A stretch of DNA of 7,837 nt from JBAXGE01 sp044344145 (GTDB lineage: Bacteria > Planctomycetota > Phycisphaerae > WQYP01), in contig JBIJDM010000141.1 in assembly GCA_044344145.1 (NCBI GenBank), positions 1 through 7,837 of the forward strand, in the 5' to 3' direction. This document shows, in pieces, positions 6,718 to 7,837 of this stretch. The first letter of the stretch is position 1. Every line of letters begins with the position of its first letter. Made by a program: the position numbers and the translations under genes. The notes under the pieces were generated by a model. The model did no database searches. It worked only from the letters and a program-made list of their open reading frames with translations, and was not told the origin of the DNA.

Positions 6718-7837
6718 TTACTTCTTCGGCTGGGTGGCCGCAACCACGGGGCCATAGACCAATTTCACATCACCAAAGCCATTGGTCCCCTTGATCGTCC
6801 CGGTAGCGGGCTTTTTCCCGCATTCAATCGTGTTATCCGAGATACAGTACGGGCCTTCCTCGACCACCAATTCCAGACACAGCCGATACGTCCCCGGCGG
6901 TACGGCCACACCCTTGTCATCCTTGCCATCCCAGACCAGTTCCAACTGCCCGGCGGGCTTGGTGGCCCGGGTCACCTGCTTGACCACATCCGCCTTCCCA
7001 CCAACCATACCATACCACTGCTTGAGACTGCGTTGGTATTTATCCTTGCCGCCCTGCACGGTCAGGGTACGGATGGCGTTGTTTTTGCTGTCCATCACCC
7101 AAACGGCCAGATAAGGCCGTTTGCGAAAGGGTTTAATATCGGCGGTAAAGGTCACCCGATATCCCTCCGGCCAACCCGCCACCGCGGGCTGACTGGCGGC
7201 AGGTGGTTTGGAAATCAGCGGTTCAGTCACCGTCAACGCGGCCCAACCGGGGGTGCTGAACGTCTTGCCGTCACTGGCGACCATAAAGGCCTCCACACCT
7301 TCCTGCCGGGCCAAGGTCAGCCCCGCCTCCACGCCCAGCACACACAGGCTGGTCGCCATGGCGTTGGCCTTGATGTTGTCATCCGCCACGACCGTAGCCG
7401 AAACCACGCCTTGCGCGGGTTGGCCGGTGCGGGGGTCCATGATATGCGAATAGTTCTTACCCGCAATCGTGTAAAACCGGGCATACGCACCCGAGGTGCT
7501 GATCGCCTGTCGGGTCAGCCGCAACGTGGCCAGCGCTGGGGCATTTTCCTGCGGCTGGAAGGGATCAGCAATCTCGACCAGCCACGGATTATTCCCCTGC
7601 AGATTGTTACCCTGCGCGGCATCAGCTTTGGTCCAGGTGCGGATATCACCGCCAATATTGAGGCTTACCCCGTCCAGGTCGGGGCATTCTTTGACTGCCC
7701 GTTCGACGGCACGGGTGATGACATAACCCTTGCCCAGCGAATCAAGGTTCAACGGGGCATCGGTCAGGCGTTGGACTTCCTCCCCACTGATTTTCCAGGC
7801 CGGCTTGCCAATCAACTCGACCTGCGTACGCAATTGC
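6718..7837 (-). CDS. FAD:protein FMN transferase (ApbE) fused to a DUF2271 domain, N-terminus cut by window edge
   Basis: Open to the window end; the visible 371+ residues lack the first part of ApbE and the signal peptide expected for it. Numbering from the TTG at 7833: NLDSLGKGY (29-37) corresponds to the flavin-binding D-x-G-x-x-KGY motif, NIGGDIR (59-65) and TSG-x-Y (113-117) are typical, HIMDPRTG (130-137) is the ApbE signature, and KANAMATSLCVLG (155-167) is the C-terminal metal-binding segment. ApbE moves FMN from FAD onto a Thr or Ser of exported proteins such as NqrC, RnfG and FMN-binding-domain reductases, using Mg2+. In the last segment Asn157 stands where the canonical A-D-A-x-x-T motif has the Mg2+-binding Asp; Thr161 is kept. 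After a Pro/Ala linker (208-222) comes a DUF2271 domain (about 223-328: YLAVWVMD, TRAT, WDGKDDKG, PPGTYRL), a predicted periplasmic beta domain. The PepSY membrane gene follows at 20 nt. The TTG is not the true start, since the frame runs on upstream. Confidence 0.9.
   Translation of the reverse strand, partial: QLRTQVELIGKPAWKISGEEVQRLTDAPLNLDSLGKGYVITRAVERAVKECPDLDGVSLNIGGDIRTWTKADAAQGNNLQGNNPWLVEIADPFQPQENAPALATLRLTRQAISTSGAYARFYTIAGKNYSHIMDPRTGQPAQGVVSATVVADDNIKANAMATSLCVLGVEAGLTLARQEGVEAFMVASDGKTFSTPGWAALTVTEPLISKPPAASQPAVAGWPEGYRVTFTADIKPFRKRPYLAVWVMDSKNNAIRTLTVQGGKDKYQRSLKQWYGMVGGKADVVKQVTRATKPAGQLELVWDGKDDKGVAVPPGTYRLCLELVVEEGPYCISDNTIECGKKPATGTIKGTNGFGDVKLVYGPVVAATQPKK

Overview
The window looks like a bacterial chromosome fragment from the PVC group, most likely a planctomycete. 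The argument rests on four points: a complete 16S rRNA gene that stands alone with its own promoter, processing stem and terminator; 16S sequence blocks that depart from the usual bacterial form in a planctomycete-like way (for example around 4301-4350 and 5060-5077); an ApbE-DUF2271 protein next to a PepSY-type membrane protein; and GC-rich protein genes beside an AT-richer rRNA unit. The phylum is inferred from remembered signatures, not from a tree.

Layout. 26-2614 (+) is a complete ClpB disaggregase behind a perfect AAGGAGG ribosome binding site. It converges, with a 15-base gap, on a small lipoprotein gene of unknown function (2630-3232, -). Upstream of that on the same strand is a short membrane protein with a PLDc_N-like fold (3317-3559, -), whose apparent start lies inside the terminator of the rRNA unit. 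The 16S rRNA gene (3881-5415, -) has a leader of about 400 nt and a trailer of about 340 nt. On the far side, an FMN-transferase gene fused to a DUF2271 domain (6718-7837, -, cut by the window edge) and a PepSY-associated membrane protein (6116-6697, -) form an operon reading towards the rRNA unit.

The rRNA unit can be read almost element by element on the minus strand: terminator of the upstream operon (5866-5903), promoter (5830-5857), boxB-like hairpin (5802-5813), boxA antitermination site (5743-5755), 5' half of the processing stem (5721-5756), a 305-nt leader, 16S, a 259-nt trailer full of GNRA-capped hairpins, the 3' half of the stem (3586-3621), and a strong intrinsic terminator (3542-3579). 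No 23S, 5S or tRNA gene is present, so the 16S is transcribed, processed and terminated as a single-gene unit.

How the genes relate: ClpB is protein quality control. The ApbE and PepSY genes suggest covalent flavin loading of an exported redox protein at the membrane. The small membrane protein and the lipoprotein have no clear link to either. I found no mobile element, CRISPR array or defence system; the most unusual content is the architecture of the free-standing 16S unit.
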